Positions 36,487 through 48,463 are shown, counted from the stretch's first letter. The stretch: DNA of 58,499 nt from an uncultured Chloroflexota bacterium (GCA_903864435.1 CAIPFY010000126.1:1-58499); one strand, 5' to 3'. Notes: generated by a model not told the origin, from the letters alone. Numbers and translations: made by a program.

Positions 36487-36518
36487 CAAAAAGTCCTGCG
36501 AGTGCCGCAGGACTTTTC
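36487..36518 (-). terminator. Strong terminator after the DUF4397/SH3 gene
   Basis: A perfect 12-bp inverted repeat (AAAAGTCCTGCG at 36489-36500, loop AGTGC, CGCAGGACTTTT at 36506-36517). Read on the minus strand the stem ends in a T tract (TTTTTG), so it terminates the gene above it. It could also work in the other direction. Confidence 0.88.
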
Positions 36519-36544
36519 GGAATGCGAGAGAAACGCTAGTCAGA

Positions 36545-39292
36545 CTATTTGGGCTTCACCGATCCGGCAGGCACCCAACCCCGTGTGAAATCCGGCAGTT
36601 CGATGTAGCTGAAGGTGCCATCCGAGAACAGCAAGAGGGCTTCCTGTCCCTGCGAAATGAGGGGCAGACCATCCGCATTACCGCCCGGTGAGCCGGTCAT
36701 CTGGACAATCGAATCGCTCACGCGCACGGGAAGCCGCTGTTCGGTGGCGGCGGGCGTGCTGGTGGGCGCCGGGACTGTACTCGTCATCGTGGTGGCCGGT
36801 AGCGTTTGTTCCGTTTCACCGATGCCCCCTGAGAGAATGGGCGTGACTTCGGAAACGGTTACATTTTGACCATTGAAGGTGAGAAGTACGAATATGAATT
36901 GATCGTTTTGGGCGACAATCCAGCCTTCGATATTCTCAAAATTCACCTTCAACCACTGTGAATCCGCAGAACGACCACTCACGATGAGTTGCGTGCCTGT
37001 GGGGATTTGCGCCAGCACTTCCGATGTTGCATCTGCATAGCGCCGCAGATTCAGATTGGAACCCGGATTGAGGTTGACCTGAGCGACGTAGGCGTTCTTT
37101 GTCGGGTTTACCGTCGGTATTGCGACTGAAACCGAACCGCTTAGGACTTCGCCGCGTGTGGTGTCGTCTTCGATATTGAGCAGCCCGCGTGATTCGATTT
37201 CATCCATCTTGATCGGGCGATCGCGGTAGCTGAACTTGATATAGGCCGCGTTCACCCATCCCGTAACCACGAACCCTTCCGGGGCGCTGTACTGGACATA
37301 CACCCAGTTGCGGGCTTCGTTCAGGCCGAGGAGCAGCATCACGGTGTCATTGGGAACTCGTGCCAGTACTTCGCCGCTGGTATCGGGAATGCGGCGGATA
37401 TTCAGATTGGTGCCGGGGTTCAGATCGTACACAATCGCCCCCACACCATCTACAGGCAGCGGTTGCACCGCCGCAAGAGTCTGTTCAGCACCGCCCGGCA
37501 GGTTGCCTGCTACGGTGGGTAGGCTGGCAAGGCGGACACGTTCCCCGCGTGCATTGCGGACATCGAGGAAGAGCGCGTTGGCCCATGCGCTGACGGTGGT
37601 GCCCTCTGGCGTTATATAGCTGACGTTGATCCATGTTTGATCCGGCGGCAAATCCTGTTGAGGATCGGTCAACAGGCTGGCGGGGTCTACATATTCGTAG
37701 TCTTCGGGCGGATTCGGGGTGGCGCTGTTGGGATTCGGTTCAATCTGCCCCTGACGCCCATTCACCGCCAGAATGGTGTTTGGCGGCACGGTTGCCAGCG
37801 AAAGCGCATCGGAACTGGCATACTGGCGAAGCTGCAAATTGCGATCGGCGTTCATGTTGTAGACACGGGCGGTAAAGCCCGTTGAACTTACCGGCGCAGA
37901 TGATGCAACTGGTGCGTTTGGCGCGACAGTCGGTTGAACCGGAGCCGATTCAAGCGGCGCAACCGTAGGCTGCGGAACAGCGGTCGGTTCTACAACCGGG
38001 GCGATGGTGGGCTGAACGGCTACTACAGCCGATACCGCACCCGGCGCACTGGTCAGCCCTTGCACAAGGCTGGTCGGTGCCACAATCAGGCTAGGTGTTC
38101 CGGCGATGGTAATCGCAAGCAGGTCATAGTACACGCCGCCGTACAGGGTTTGTTCGGCGGTGGGCGCTCCATTCACGGCGATTGTGCCAAGCACGGGGGC
38201 AAAATCCACCGATGCGGAAGCGGTACTACTGGCGAGATCGCTGACGAGAACCGTTCCGTTTGCCAACGATACACTGGCGGCCTGATTCACAAGGCCGTTG
38301 ATGACGCTGGCACGCGCCTGTGTCGGATTCATGCCATCCATGTTATCCGCGAAGACGGTTAAGGCCGGGGCAGTGGGTGCGCCGATGGCGACCACTGTAG
38401 CGGCTTTGCTGGCTTCGATGGTCACGCTGGTGTTGAGCAGGTTCTGATCGCTGCCAGCAGCGCGGATACTGGTGTCATACGTACCGGGGGCGATAGCAAT
38501 GTGTGCGGTGTAGCTGCCCAACCCCAGATTGGGGGCGATGAGCGTGCCGTTGACATACACATCCACCGCAGGGGCACCGTCAATGCCGTGCATCACGCGC
38601 AGGAAACCGGCTGAACCGTTCGAGCGCGTTGGCTGGCTGAGGGTCATGATGGCCGGGCTATCCGGCGCACCATACACCAGCAAAATGTACGAGGTGCCGC
38701 CGTTGAGGCTGAGGCCGTTGGCGGTGATGAGCGGTGTTGAGGCGCTTCCACCACTGGCGGTTAAGGCAAAATCGTAAGCGTAGGAAGGAACGTCTAGCGT
38801 TCCAGCCTGCACCCCGTATTGCAGTCCGGGAATGACCGGACGACCATCCGTGAGCAGCAAGTCCACATTGGGCGCACCATTAATGGCGTGGATCGCAGTC
38901 AGGCGTGCCTTGCCCAGTTCCAACGGATTCAAATCATCGTTGTACACCAGAAAGCTAGGCGGATTGGCGGAGGCCGCAATCAGGGTCAATGCCGCGCCAT
39001 CGCCCGCACTGATCGCCTGCTGCCACAGCACGTTGGTGGTATCTGCCGGGGTCACGGTAATGTTGTGGTCGCCCGCGGGTAGGCTGGCGTAGGTGGTGGC
39101 GACGCCAAAGTTGAGATTACGGGCGGTAAGCTGCCCGTCTGTATAAATATCAACTGCTGAAGCGCCGGGAATGACATGCACAAAACGGATCATAGCCGTT
39201 CCGCCCTGCGCCATAACGGTGCTGCTGCCGATGGCAAGCAAGAGCGCCAGCACAGCGAGAATAGCGATACTGTGTCTCAAATGTTGCTTCAT
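36545..39292 (-). CDS. Large secreted protein with DUF4397 and SH3-like repeats
   Basis: A 915-aa exported protein. The signal peptide (1-30) ends in VMAQ. About four DUF4397 repeats occupy 33-400 (IRFVHVIPGASAVDIY, LTAIHAINGAPNVDLL, LRVMHGIDGAPAVDVY, ASVINGLVNQAASVSL). A Pro/Val/Ala linker follows (about 425-490). Three bacterial SH3-like repeats come next, recognisable by NLQLRQYAS, NLNIRRIPDTSGEVLARVP and NLNLRRYADATSEVLAQIP, and a fourth weaker one ends the protein. SH3_3 domains often bind peptidoglycan, so it may hold a wall-bound surface layer. The ATG at 39292 has GAGGAGGAG directly upstream, an excellent ribosome site. Confidence 0.88.
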   Translation of the reverse strand: MKQHLRHSIAILAVLALLLAIGSSTVMAQGGTAMIRFVHVIPGASAVDIYTDGQLTARNLNFGVATTYASLPAGDHNITVTPADTTNVLWQQAISAGDGAALTLIAASANPPSFLVYNDDLNPLELGKARLTAIHAINGAPNVDLLLTDGRPVIPGLQYGVQAGTLDVPSYAYDFALTASGGSASTPLITANGLSLNGGTSYILLVYGAPDSPAIMTLSQPTRSNGSAGFLRVMHGIDGAPAVDVYVNGTLIAPNLGLGSYTAHIAIAPGTYDTSIRAAGSDQNLLNTSVTIEASKAATVVAIGAPTAPALTVFADNMDGMNPTQARASVINGLVNQAASVSLANGTVLVSDLASSTASASVDFAPVLGTIAVNGAPTAEQTLYGGVYYDLLAITIAGTPSLIVAPTSLVQGLTSAPGAVSAVVAVQPTIAPVVEPTAVPQPTVAPLESAPVQPTVAPNAPVASSAPVSSTGFTARVYNMNADRNLQLRQYASSDALSLATVPPNTILAVNGRQGQIEPNPNSATPNPPEDYEYVDPASLLTDPQQDLPPDQTWINVSYITPEGTTVSAWANALFLDVRNARGERVRLASLPTVAGNLPGGAEQTLAAVQPLPVDGVGAIVYDLNPGTNLNIRRIPDTSGEVLARVPNDTVMLLLGLNEARNWVYVQYSAPEGFVVTGWVNAAYIKFSYRDRPIKMDEIESRGLLNIEDDTTRGEVLSGSVSVAIPTVNPTKNAYVAQVNLNPGSNLNLRRYADATSEVLAQIPTGTQLIVSGRSADSQWLKVNFENIEGWIVAQNDQFIFVLLTFNGQNVTVSEVTPILSGGIGETEQTLPATTMTSTVPAPTSTPAATEQRLPVRVSDSIVQMTGSPGGNADGLPLISQGQEALLLFSDGTFSYIELPDFTRGWVPAGSVKPK

Positions 39293-39394
39293 AGCTCCTC
39301 CTCGATTCTTCCTGGGCGCATCAGACGGGGGCGGGCGGTTTTTCAGCCACCCGCACATCCCTATTTTCGCTTGATTCCGAAAACGCGATACCGC

Positions 39395-40699
<1,305 letters not shown>

Positions 40700-40753
40700 T
40701 TATCACAGGATTGATACAGATGAACGCGGAAAATCCGGCGTTTGCTCTACGCT

Positions 40754-41725
40754 CTATGCTTTTGCAGAAAGCGACAGACGATCTAAAAGACCCCCATCGG
40801 GGTATTCACTACGGAAACGCTCGATGAATTGTGGAACAGTGAAGTGATGGCTCTGCGTGCCGACGTGTTCCAGCGCATAGGTGGCGCAGAGCGATCCGAC
40901 CTGTGCGGCTAACGTTAGCGGCCAATTGACTGCGATGCCGCGAATGAAACCCGCACGGAAGGCATCCCCGCCGCCGGTGGGGTCTTTGATTGTTTCGGCT
41001 GGGAAGGCGGGGACTTCGGTCAGTTCGCCGTTCAGATAGATATGGCTACCCCGCTTGCCCTGCGTAATGACCAGCACTTCGATCTGGCGGCGTAAATCCT
41101 CCAGCGTTTGCCCGGTCTTTTTGCAGATAACTTCGGCTTCATAGGCGTTTACGATCATGGCGTAAGCGCCTTCCATGTCCTGCCGCAGCGCCGCGCCGTC
41201 CAAACGGGCGACCTGCTGGCTGGGGTCATAGATGAAGCGGATGCTTCGCTAGCGGCATTCCGCAGTGAGGTTACTCATGGCCTGCGGATCATTGGGGGAG
41301 ATAATCACGAGATCGGGCTTGGAGGCCATGACATCCGCGACGCGCAAATCCTTCGCGTGTGCCATCGCGCCGCTGTAGAACGACGCGATCTGGTTGTTGT
41401 CGAGATCGGTGTTCACGAAAAAGGAGGCGGTAAACACCTCGTCAATTTGCCGCACGGTGCTGGTATCCACGCCGGCGCGTTCCAGCCAATCTCGATAATC
41501 ACCGAAGTCGCGGCCAACTGTTCCCATGAGTTTAGGGCGGGTGCCGAGCAGCGCCATTGTGTAGGATATGTTGGCGGCCACACCGCCCCAGTGCTTGGTC
41601 ATATCTTCCACAAGGAAACTGAGGCTAATTTGGTGGAGTTGATCTCCAATGAGATGATCGGTGAAGCGCCCCGGAAAGCGCATCAGGTAGTCGTAGGCGA
41701 TTGAACCAGAAATCAGGATTTCCAT
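40754..41725 (-). pseudogene. PfkB-family (ribokinase/adenosine kinase-like) kinase with an in-frame TAG
   Basis: The frame from ATG 41725 to the stop at 40754 encodes 323 codons and is broken only by TAG at 41251-41249 (codon 159). Before it lie GSIAYD, GGVAANISY and TVGRDFGDY. After it lie FIYDPSQQ, NAYEAEVI and the PfkB signature DPTGGGDAFRAGF with the catalytic Asp. The surrounding text ECR-stop-RSIRFIYDP aligns without gaps to the usual ECRxLGIxFIYDP, so one base change (for example from CAG, AAG or GAG) explains it. This is either a recent pseudogene or a sequence error. Proximity to ahcY suggests adenosine as substrate. Confidence 0.8.
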
Positions 41726-41771
41726 AGGCGCGTGTAATCAAACCTGCTTGTATGGGCGGACATAAGCCAGC

Positions 41772-41780
41772 AGTATATCA
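41772..41780 (-). promoter_or_regulatory. Extended -10 promoter for the PfkB kinase and ahcY
   Basis: The minus strand reads TGATATACT (41780-41772), a -10 hexamer TATACT with a TGn extension, about 47 nt before the kinase ATG. No clear -35 box. The 119-bp gap is AT-rich and divergent; the promoter of the plus-strand gene must also lie here. Confidence 0.48.
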
Positions 41781-41844
41781 TACCCATTTCCTGCGTTGTA
41801 GAATAGAAATACATATTGAAAAATTTTGAAAAAGGTATCTCCTG

Positions 41845-43158
41845 ATGACGGTTTGGGATCATGCGCGTTTGCCAGTCAGCCGCTTGAAACTGGATGTGAA
41901 CGGATTGCAGCGCGGCGACTACAGCGACAAGTATTTTGAAAATGTAGTGCATGTACTGGAAGGCGCTGCGGCAGCCGGTTATCGTTTTGAAGGACAATCC
42001 CCTCGATTACGGCCTGACGAATCCGCCGGACTGCCGGTTGGCGATATTGAAGTGGAAGCGCAGATTTTCACTCGCCGTTCGCCCTTTGCGCTGGTGGGCG
42101 GGGTGGATGTGGCGCTGGCGATGCTGCGGGTGGCAGGTGGCGCGAATCTTGAAGCGGAAGCAGTAGAAGATGGCTCCAGAGTTCGCTATGAGGGCGATAC
42201 CGAGAATGTACAGCCCGTCATGAAGATCAGGGGGCGTTACCGGGATTTCGCCCTGCTGGAAACTCCGATACTTGGCGTACTCACCCGAATCACGCGCATG
42301 GCGACCAATTCGCTGCTGGCGTTGCAAGCCGCTGCGGGTAAGGGGTTGCTGTTTTTTCCGGCGCGGTTTGATGTGCCTGATGTACAACCTGCGGACGGGT
42401 ATGCCTACTGGCTGGCGGTTCAGTCTTACAACCACGAGTCCGGCACACGCCTCGCGCCGCTGGTGAGTACCGATGCGCAGGCGCGATGGTGGGATGGGCG
42501 CGGCAGCGGAACGGTTCCTCATGCGTTGATTGCCTGTTTTCTGGCGGATACTGCCGAGGCGATGCGTGCTTTTGCCTTGTATAGTCCGGTGGATATTCTG
42601 CGCGTGGCGCTGCTGGATTTTGAGAATGATGCGGTAGGCGCGGCGCTGGCTACGCTGGCAGTGTATTGGCCGCGCTATCTGGATGCGAAGCGTGCCGGCG
42701 ATGTGGAAGGACAGATGCGCTGGCGCTTGTTTGGCGTGCGGTTGGATACCAGTTCCAACATGCGCGATGTGTCGTTGGGCGATGGGGACGCTGGTGGCGT
42801 GACTCCGGCGCTGGTTCTGACCGTGCGAGCCGCGATTGATCGCGCTTGGGAACAGTGGGACATCCCCGACGGTTGGCTGTCGGAGGCGCGTGATTACTGC
42901 CGTCAGATCAAGATTGTGGTGAGTGGCGGCTTTCATGCCGGTAAAATCGCTCTGTTTGAGCGAGAAGGCGTCCCCTCTGATCTGTATGGAGTGGGTTCAA
43001 CCTTGCTGCGGAATGCAGAAGATGTGGGTACCGATTTCACAATGGATGTGGTGCGCGTGAAAGTGCATGACCAGTGGGTAGATATGGCTAAAAAAGGTCG
43101 TAAACCCAATGACAACCCGGAACTGAAACCGGTTCGGTTGAGTGACTTGCCGCTGTAG
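41845..43158 (+). CDS. pncB: Nicotinate phosphoribosyltransferase
   Basis: Converts nicotinate and PRPP to nicotinate mononucleotide for NAD salvage. The 437-aa product shows LVGGVDVALAML, the family motif GTVPHALI (222-229), RLDTSSNMRD (299-308, matching the usual RLDSGD region) and IVVSGGFHAGKI with VGSTL for PRPP binding. The C-terminus has a basic RKPNDNPELKPVRL tail. Identification is by motif; a related nicotinamide or other quinolinate-type transferase is less likely because of GTxPH. AAGG lies about 10 nt before the ATG. Confidence 0.85.
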   Translation: MTVWDHARLPVSRLKLDVNGLQRGDYSDKYFENVVHVLEGAAAAGYRFEGQSPRLRPDESAGLPVGDIEVEAQIFTRRSPFALVGGVDVALAMLRVAGGANLEAEAVEDGSRVRYEGDTENVQPVMKIRGRYRDFALLETPILGVLTRITRMATNSLLALQAAAGKGLLFFPARFDVPDVQPADGYAYWLAVQSYNHESGTRLAPLVSTDAQARWWDGRGSGTVPHALIACFLADTAEAMRAFALYSPVDILRVALLDFENDAVGAALATLAVYWPRYLDAKRAGDVEGQMRWRLFGVRLDTSSNMRDVSLGDGDAGGVTPALVLTVRAAIDRAWEQWDIPDGWLSEARDYCRQIKIVVSGGFHAGKIALFEREGVPSDLYGVGSTLLRNAEDVGTDFTMDVVRVKVHDQWVDMAKKGRKPNDNPELKPVRLSDLPL

Positions 43159-43179
43159 CGGTAGAGAAAGGCGCGTGTG

Positions 43180-44511
43180 ATGAGCGATCAACCCGATCAA
43201 CTGGCGAACGAGGCGGGGCGACCCCGACGGGATGCGGATACGGGACGTGAACCACAGTTTGTGGCGGCACAGATGGGGGCGCGTTGGATTTCGCTGAACG
43301 CATTGGCGGAACGCATCGAGGCGGCTTTTATTGAAGAACACGCCAATGAGACGGCGGCGCTGCGTGAAGCCGATACCCGTACCAAACGCTTGCAACTGGT
43401 CATCTCCACACTGGATTATGTGGTCGCTTCCGAATCGGTGCAGTTGTCCGCGTCCGAGAGGGCTGATCTGGTCAGCCGGGTGTACAGTGCGCTTTTTGGC
43501 TATGGGCCGCTGGACGCGCTGTTTATGGACGAACGCATCACCACGCTATCACTGGAAGGGGCGGATGCGGTTTCTGTGCGCTATGAACACGGGCAGTTGC
43601 AGCCATTGGGGCCACTTTTCCAGACCGAGGAGCAGTTCCGGCGCGTGCTGCGCCGCCTGCTGATGGATGCGAACGCGGAACTACGGGAAGATCAGCCGTA
43701 TATCGAGGCCGGACTGACCATCGGGGAACGCCCGATTTGCGTGAATATGATCGCGCCGCCGGTTTCGTTTCAACTCACTGCGGATATAAGGATGCACCCC
43801 AAGAAATTGCCCACGCTGGCTGATCTTGTGGCGCAAGAGTTCCTGACCGAGACAGCCGCAGCGGTTGTACAGGCGCTGGCACAGTCGGCACACGGGGTCA
43901 TTGTGGTCGGAGAATCGGAGTCCGGTAAGACCACGCTGTTGAATGTGGTGGCGCACCTGCTGCCCGCCCCTGAACAGGTTAGCGCGGTGGAGCGTGCGGG
44001 CGAAATGCGTTTACCCGCAGGTATGAGCCGTTTGGCGGTGCAGTGGCCGCAGGGGACAGCGCCCGGTATCACCTTCGGAGAGCAAATCTTGTCAGCGATT
44101 CGCCTGAAGCCGCAAACGCTGCTGCTGGATGAAGTCCGCACTGATGAGCCGGAGACAATCGCGCCCCTATTGATGCAGGCGGATGCGCCGCGCCAAATCT
44201 GGTCTTTCCGGGGTGCGATTTTCGCCAAGCGGCTGCAAAGCTCTCTGGGTATGCTGGCACGCCGCGCCGATCCTTCAGGTGGGGAACGGCTGGTGAAGGC
44301 GTTGTATGAACGCCTGCCGTTCGTGCTGACGTTAAGCCGCAGCGGGGAACGGTTGCGACTGTCGAGCATTGCGGAATGGCAGTTTAAGCACAGCGCCGAT
44401 TACCCGACTTATACGCTGCTGATGCACACCGAAGATGGACAACTGCGCTTTACCGGCGAAAGCCCCCTGCGTTCGCTCAATCTGCCGTCAGATTTTTGGC
44501 CTGCGCCCTGA
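43180..44511 (+). CDS. Diverged CpaF/VirB11-type secretion ATPase
   Basis: A 443-aa protein related to CpaF/TadA ATPases, which drive Tad pili. The N-terminal region holds FGYGPLDALFMDERITTLSLEG (107-127) and the P-loop is GESESGKTT (244-252). The Walker-B region reads LLLDEVRTDEPE (314-325) instead of the usual VGEVRGxE, and the following GHDGS...THA box of active CpaF is not recognisable. No other tad or pilus gene is nearby, so it is an orphan. ATG 43180 (after a GTG at 43177) with AAAGG about 9 nt upstream; 21 nt after the phosphoribosyltransferase gene. Confidence 0.8.
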   Translation: MSDQPDQLANEAGRPRRDADTGREPQFVAAQMGARWISLNALAERIEAAFIEEHANETAALREADTRTKRLQLVISTLDYVVASESVQLSASERADLVSRVYSALFGYGPLDALFMDERITTLSLEGADAVSVRYEHGQLQPLGPLFQTEEQFRRVLRRLLMDANAELREDQPYIEAGLTIGERPICVNMIAPPVSFQLTADIRMHPKKLPTLADLVAQEFLTETAAAVVQALAQSAHGVIVVGESESGKTTLLNVVAHLLPAPEQVSAVERAGEMRLPAGMSRLAVQWPQGTAPGITFGEQILSAIRLKPQTLLLDEVRTDEPETIAPLLMQADAPRQIWSFRGAIFAKRLQSSLGMLARRADPSGGERLVKALYERLPFVLTLSRSGERLRLSSIAEWQFKHSADYPTYTLLMHTEDGQLRFTGESPLRSLNLPSDFWPAP

Positions 44512-44513
44512 CC

Positions 44514-44544
44514 GAAAGAGGCTTGCATGCCGCAAGCCTCTTTC
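44514..44544. terminator. Bidirectional terminator between the CpaF-like gene and mtnA
   Basis: A perfect 13-bp inverted repeat (GAAAGAGGCTTGC, loop ATGCC, GCAAGCCTCTTTC) in the 56-bp gap between two convergent genes. Short T runs flank it on both strands, fitting a shared terminator. Confidence 0.8.
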
Positions 44545-44567
44545 GACTGCGATTGTTCGAGCGCGGG

Positions 44568-45608
44568 TTAGACCTTTTCGCCTGCGACTGCGCGTTTGAG
44601 GCTGTCGGTGAAGGGCGGGCGGGCGATGCCGTTCTCGGTGATGATTCCACTCAGGTAGCGGTGAGGGGTGACATCAAAGGCCGGGTTGCGGGCATGGAAA
44701 TGCGGCGGTGTGATGGCATGACCGTAGGGCGTGAGTACCTCGGATTTGTCGCGTTCCTCAATCGGGATTTCGGCACCGGAGGCCAGCGTGAGGTCTACAG
44801 TGGAGGTCGGCGCGACCGTGTAGAAGGGGATGCCGTTTTCTTTGGCGAGGACGGCGACCTGATACGTGCCGATCTTGTTGGCGAAATCACCGTTGGCGGC
44901 CACACGGTCTGCGCCCACTAGCACGATGTTGATTTCACCCTTTTGCATGTAATAGCCAGCGGCGGTATCGGGCAAAATGTCGTAGCTCACGCCGAGCTGC
45001 TCCATTTCCCACGCACTCAACCGTGCGCCTTGCAAGCGGGGGCGCGTTTCGTCAAGCAGCACATGGATGCGTTTGCCCTGTTCAAAGGCTGCCCGCACCA
45101 CGCCCAGCGCGGTGCCATAGTCTACGGTTGCCAGTGCGCCCGTGTTGCAGTGGTGAAGGATGGTGAACCCGTCCTGAATGAGCGCCGCACCATACGCGCC
45201 CATGCGCTGATTGATTGCGACATCTTCATCTGCCACGCGCTGCGCTTCGGTGAGTAGGCCGTCACGGAGCGCCTGCGCATCAGCGAAGCCGCTGAGAGCG
45301 TGTTTGAACATCCGGTCAACCGCCCATGCGAGATTGACCGCCGTCGGGCGTGCCGCTTTGAGTACCGCACCCGCCTGATCGAGGTCGGTCAGCAAGGAGG
45401 CGAGACTGGTGGCGGGGCTGTTTTTCGCCGCCAGCGCCATGCCAAAAGCGGCTGCCGCGCCAATGGCCGGTGCGCCGCGCACGGTCATGTCGGTGATTGC
45501 GGCGGCTACGGCTGCATAATCTTTGAGATCAACCACTTCCAGCTTCCAGGGGATCGCTTTCTGGTCAATCATCCTCACGTTGCCATCGTGCCATTCAACT
45601 GTACGCAT
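44568..45608 (-). CDS. mtnA: S-methyl-5-thioribose-1-phosphate isomerase
   Basis: Second step of methionine salvage: isomerises methylthioribose-1-phosphate to methylthioribulose-1-phosphate. The 346-aa product has VRGAPAIGAAAAFG (44-57), HHCNTG with catalytic Cys154, LLDETRPRLQGARL (184-197) and VGADRVAANGDFANKIGTYQ with catalytic Asp234. These features separate it from the eIF2B-like regulatory subunits. The substrate comes from MtnP, encoded 27 kb away in this window. Confidence 0.96.
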   Translation of the reverse strand: MRTVEWHDGNVRMIDQKAIPWKLEVVDLKDYAAVAAAITDMTVRGAPAIGAAAAFGMALAAKNSPATSLASLLTDLDQAGAVLKAARPTAVNLAWAVDRMFKHALSGFADAQALRDGLLTEAQRVADEDVAINQRMGAYGAALIQDGFTILHHCNTGALATVDYGTALGVVRAAFEQGKRIHVLLDETRPRLQGARLSAWEMEQLGVSYDILPDTAAGYYMQKGEINIVLVGADRVAANGDFANKIGTYQVAVLAKENGIPFYTVAPTSTVDLTLASGAEIPIEERDKSEVLTPYGHAITPPHFHARNPAFDVTPHRYLSGIITENGIARPPFTDSLKRAVAGEKV

Positions 45609-45652
45609 ATAACCTCGTTTGTATGTTCAGTCTGCGGGGTCGCTGATCGGTA

Positions 45653-45688
45653 GCGAACGCAAAACCCGCCATGTGGCGGGTTGTTCGC
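45653..45688 (-). terminator. Terminator after the DsbA-like gene
   Basis: An 8-bp stem (AACCCGCC, loop ATGT, GGCGGGTT) with an outer GCGAAC/GTTCGC pair. It lies just downstream of the DsbA-like gene on the minus strand and before mtnA. Confidence 0.65.
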
Positions 45689-45714
45689 GTCCGGCAAAAA
45701 TGGGTTCTTCGGGT

Positions 45715-46410
45715 TTAGGAACTGGCCTCAACTGCTAACACCACCTGCGCCAATGTGCTAAAGGGAACGCCACCCCGGTTATAGGTTTGCCCGCCAATGG
45801 TGATCCACTGAAGGGGGCCGTTCTCGAAGCGAATCATGACGGCGGGCGTTCCGGTGACGCCTGCTTGCTGCCCGACAAGCGAATCGGCTTGGAACTGTTT
45901 CGCGTTGCTTGTACATTCCAGCAGTGTGCCATATTCGGCACCGATGGTCTTGGCAACATCACGCCCGATGTCGCTGTACAGGCCGGCGGCGGCGAGTGTA
46001 AAGATGCGTTCGTGCGCCTTCCAGAAAGAACCGGGCTTCACGGTTTCGGAGCATTCCGCCAGCTGTGCGGCGAAGTCGCCATACTGACTGCCAGTGGTAC
46101 GCAGCATCCGGTATTCAAATTTCGCTTTGCCAGTGGCGACATATTCGGTTATGAAACGGGTGACATCGCCTACATAGTCCTGACAGTGGGGGCAGGTGAA
46201 ATCGGCAAATTCAACAACCGTAATGGGAGCATCCGGGTTGCCTAGCACAAACGCGCCGTCCTCGGTACGAGATTGCGGGATGTTATCAAAATTCAAGCCG
46301 CTTCCGGTTGTATTGCCGGAGAGCAGGATGACAACGGCGGCTGCTACCACCACCACTACCACAAGCACGCCGATGATGAGCATGTTACGTTGTCTGACAT
46401 TTGGATCCAT
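45715..46410 (-). CDS. Membrane-anchored DsbA-like thioredoxin-fold protein
   Basis: A 231-aa protein with one N-terminal membrane anchor (about 10-31) and an extracytoplasmic DsbA domain with CPHC at 73-76 in FADFTCPHCQDYV, plus a VTGTPAV cis-proline region. It probably forms or isomerises disulfides in exported proteins. Unlike the thioredoxin-like protein at 9.3 kb, its active site uses ordinary cysteine codons, which is a useful contrast. Confidence 0.93.
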   Translation of the reverse strand: MDPNVRQRNMLIIGVLVVVVVVAAAVVILLSGNTTGSGLNFDNIPQSRTEDGAFVLGNPDAPITVVEFADFTCPHCQDYVGDVTRFITEYVATGKAKFEYRMLRTTGSQYGDFAAQLAECSETVKPGSFWKAHERIFTLAAAGLYSDIGRDVAKTIGAEYGTLLECTSNAKQFQADSLVGQQAGVTGTPAVMIRFENGPLQWITIGGQTYNRGGVPFSTLAQVVLAVEASS

Positions 46411-46494
46411 GTTGTTCGCTCTATTCCTAAACGAATGTGAATTGAGACTGAGAGGCCGTTGAACGACCTTGCTAGATGAGGATTGTAATGAAAA

Positions 46495-47103
46495 TCACAG
46501 GCGAATGCGAGGGATTGGAATCAACCAACTGACGCGCTGCTGGTATGTGCGATAGGTGTCCCCGTAGGCTTCGAGAAGGCGGCGTTCTTCGAGCATAGAC
46601 CCGAAGATAAAATAGAGCGTGGAAGCCAGATTAAAGGCCAACAAGGATTCGGTCATGGTGGCGAAAGGCCACATCATCATGAGCGAAAAAAGATAGAGTG
46701 GATGGCGCACGAGTGCATACACGCCTTTCAGTTGCAAGGGTTCTTCGGGCAACGGCAGCGGAGAACCGTTCAGGTAAGCGCGAATTTGCGACAGGCCGAT
46801 GAAGCGCATCCCGTCAATCTGAAGGACGGACGCGATCATGCCTAACGCCCCGATCCCTTGAATCGCCAGCAGAAGGAGCGCCGGTACGCCTTCGACATGC
46901 CAGACCACCCCGCCGGACTGTAGAACCACAAGGGCGAATACGGGGGCGAGTGTTACAATAGCAAGCAGGTTGTAGCCCATGCGGTAGAAGCCTTCGTAGG
47001 CGCGATCACCGACCCGCTGGCGGATTGTTTGTTTGATGCCTGCTCCAGCCAGCCAGCTATGGACGAAACCGAAGGCGAGTAGCGCGAGAAAAATCAAGAT
47101 CAT
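46495..47103 (-). CDS. Isoprenylcysteine/phospholipid methyltransferase-like membrane protein
   Basis: A 202-aa polytopic membrane protein (about 5 transmembrane segments) with the ICMT/PEMT-type C-terminal signature VRHPLYLFSLMMMW followed by EERRLLEAYGDTYRTYQQRVSWLIP, the region that binds SAM and the membrane substrate. The NnrU/PEMT group is equally possible; the acceptor is unknown. It begins 32 bp from the divergent pdp gene. Confidence 0.85.
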   Translation of the reverse strand: MILIFLALLAFGFVHSWLAGAGIKQTIRQRVGDRAYEGFYRMGYNLLAIVTLAPVFALVVLQSGGVVWHVEGVPALLLLAIQGIGALGMIASVLQIDGMRFIGLSQIRAYLNGSPLPLPEEPLQLKGVYALVRHPLYLFSLMMMWPFATMTESLLAFNLASTLYFIFGSMLEERRLLEAYGDTYRTYQQRVSWLIPIPRIRL

Positions 47104-47135
47104 GAGGACTGCCTTTACTCAGGAGAGATAGAATT

Positions 47136-48458
<1,323 letters not shown>

Positions 48459-48463
48459 CCGCT

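Noticed and set aside
42007-42936. 309-codon minus-strand frame inside the nicotinate phosphoribosyltransferase gene
   Set aside because: Arg/His/Gln-rich shadow translation with no motif; the plus-strand enzyme is clear.
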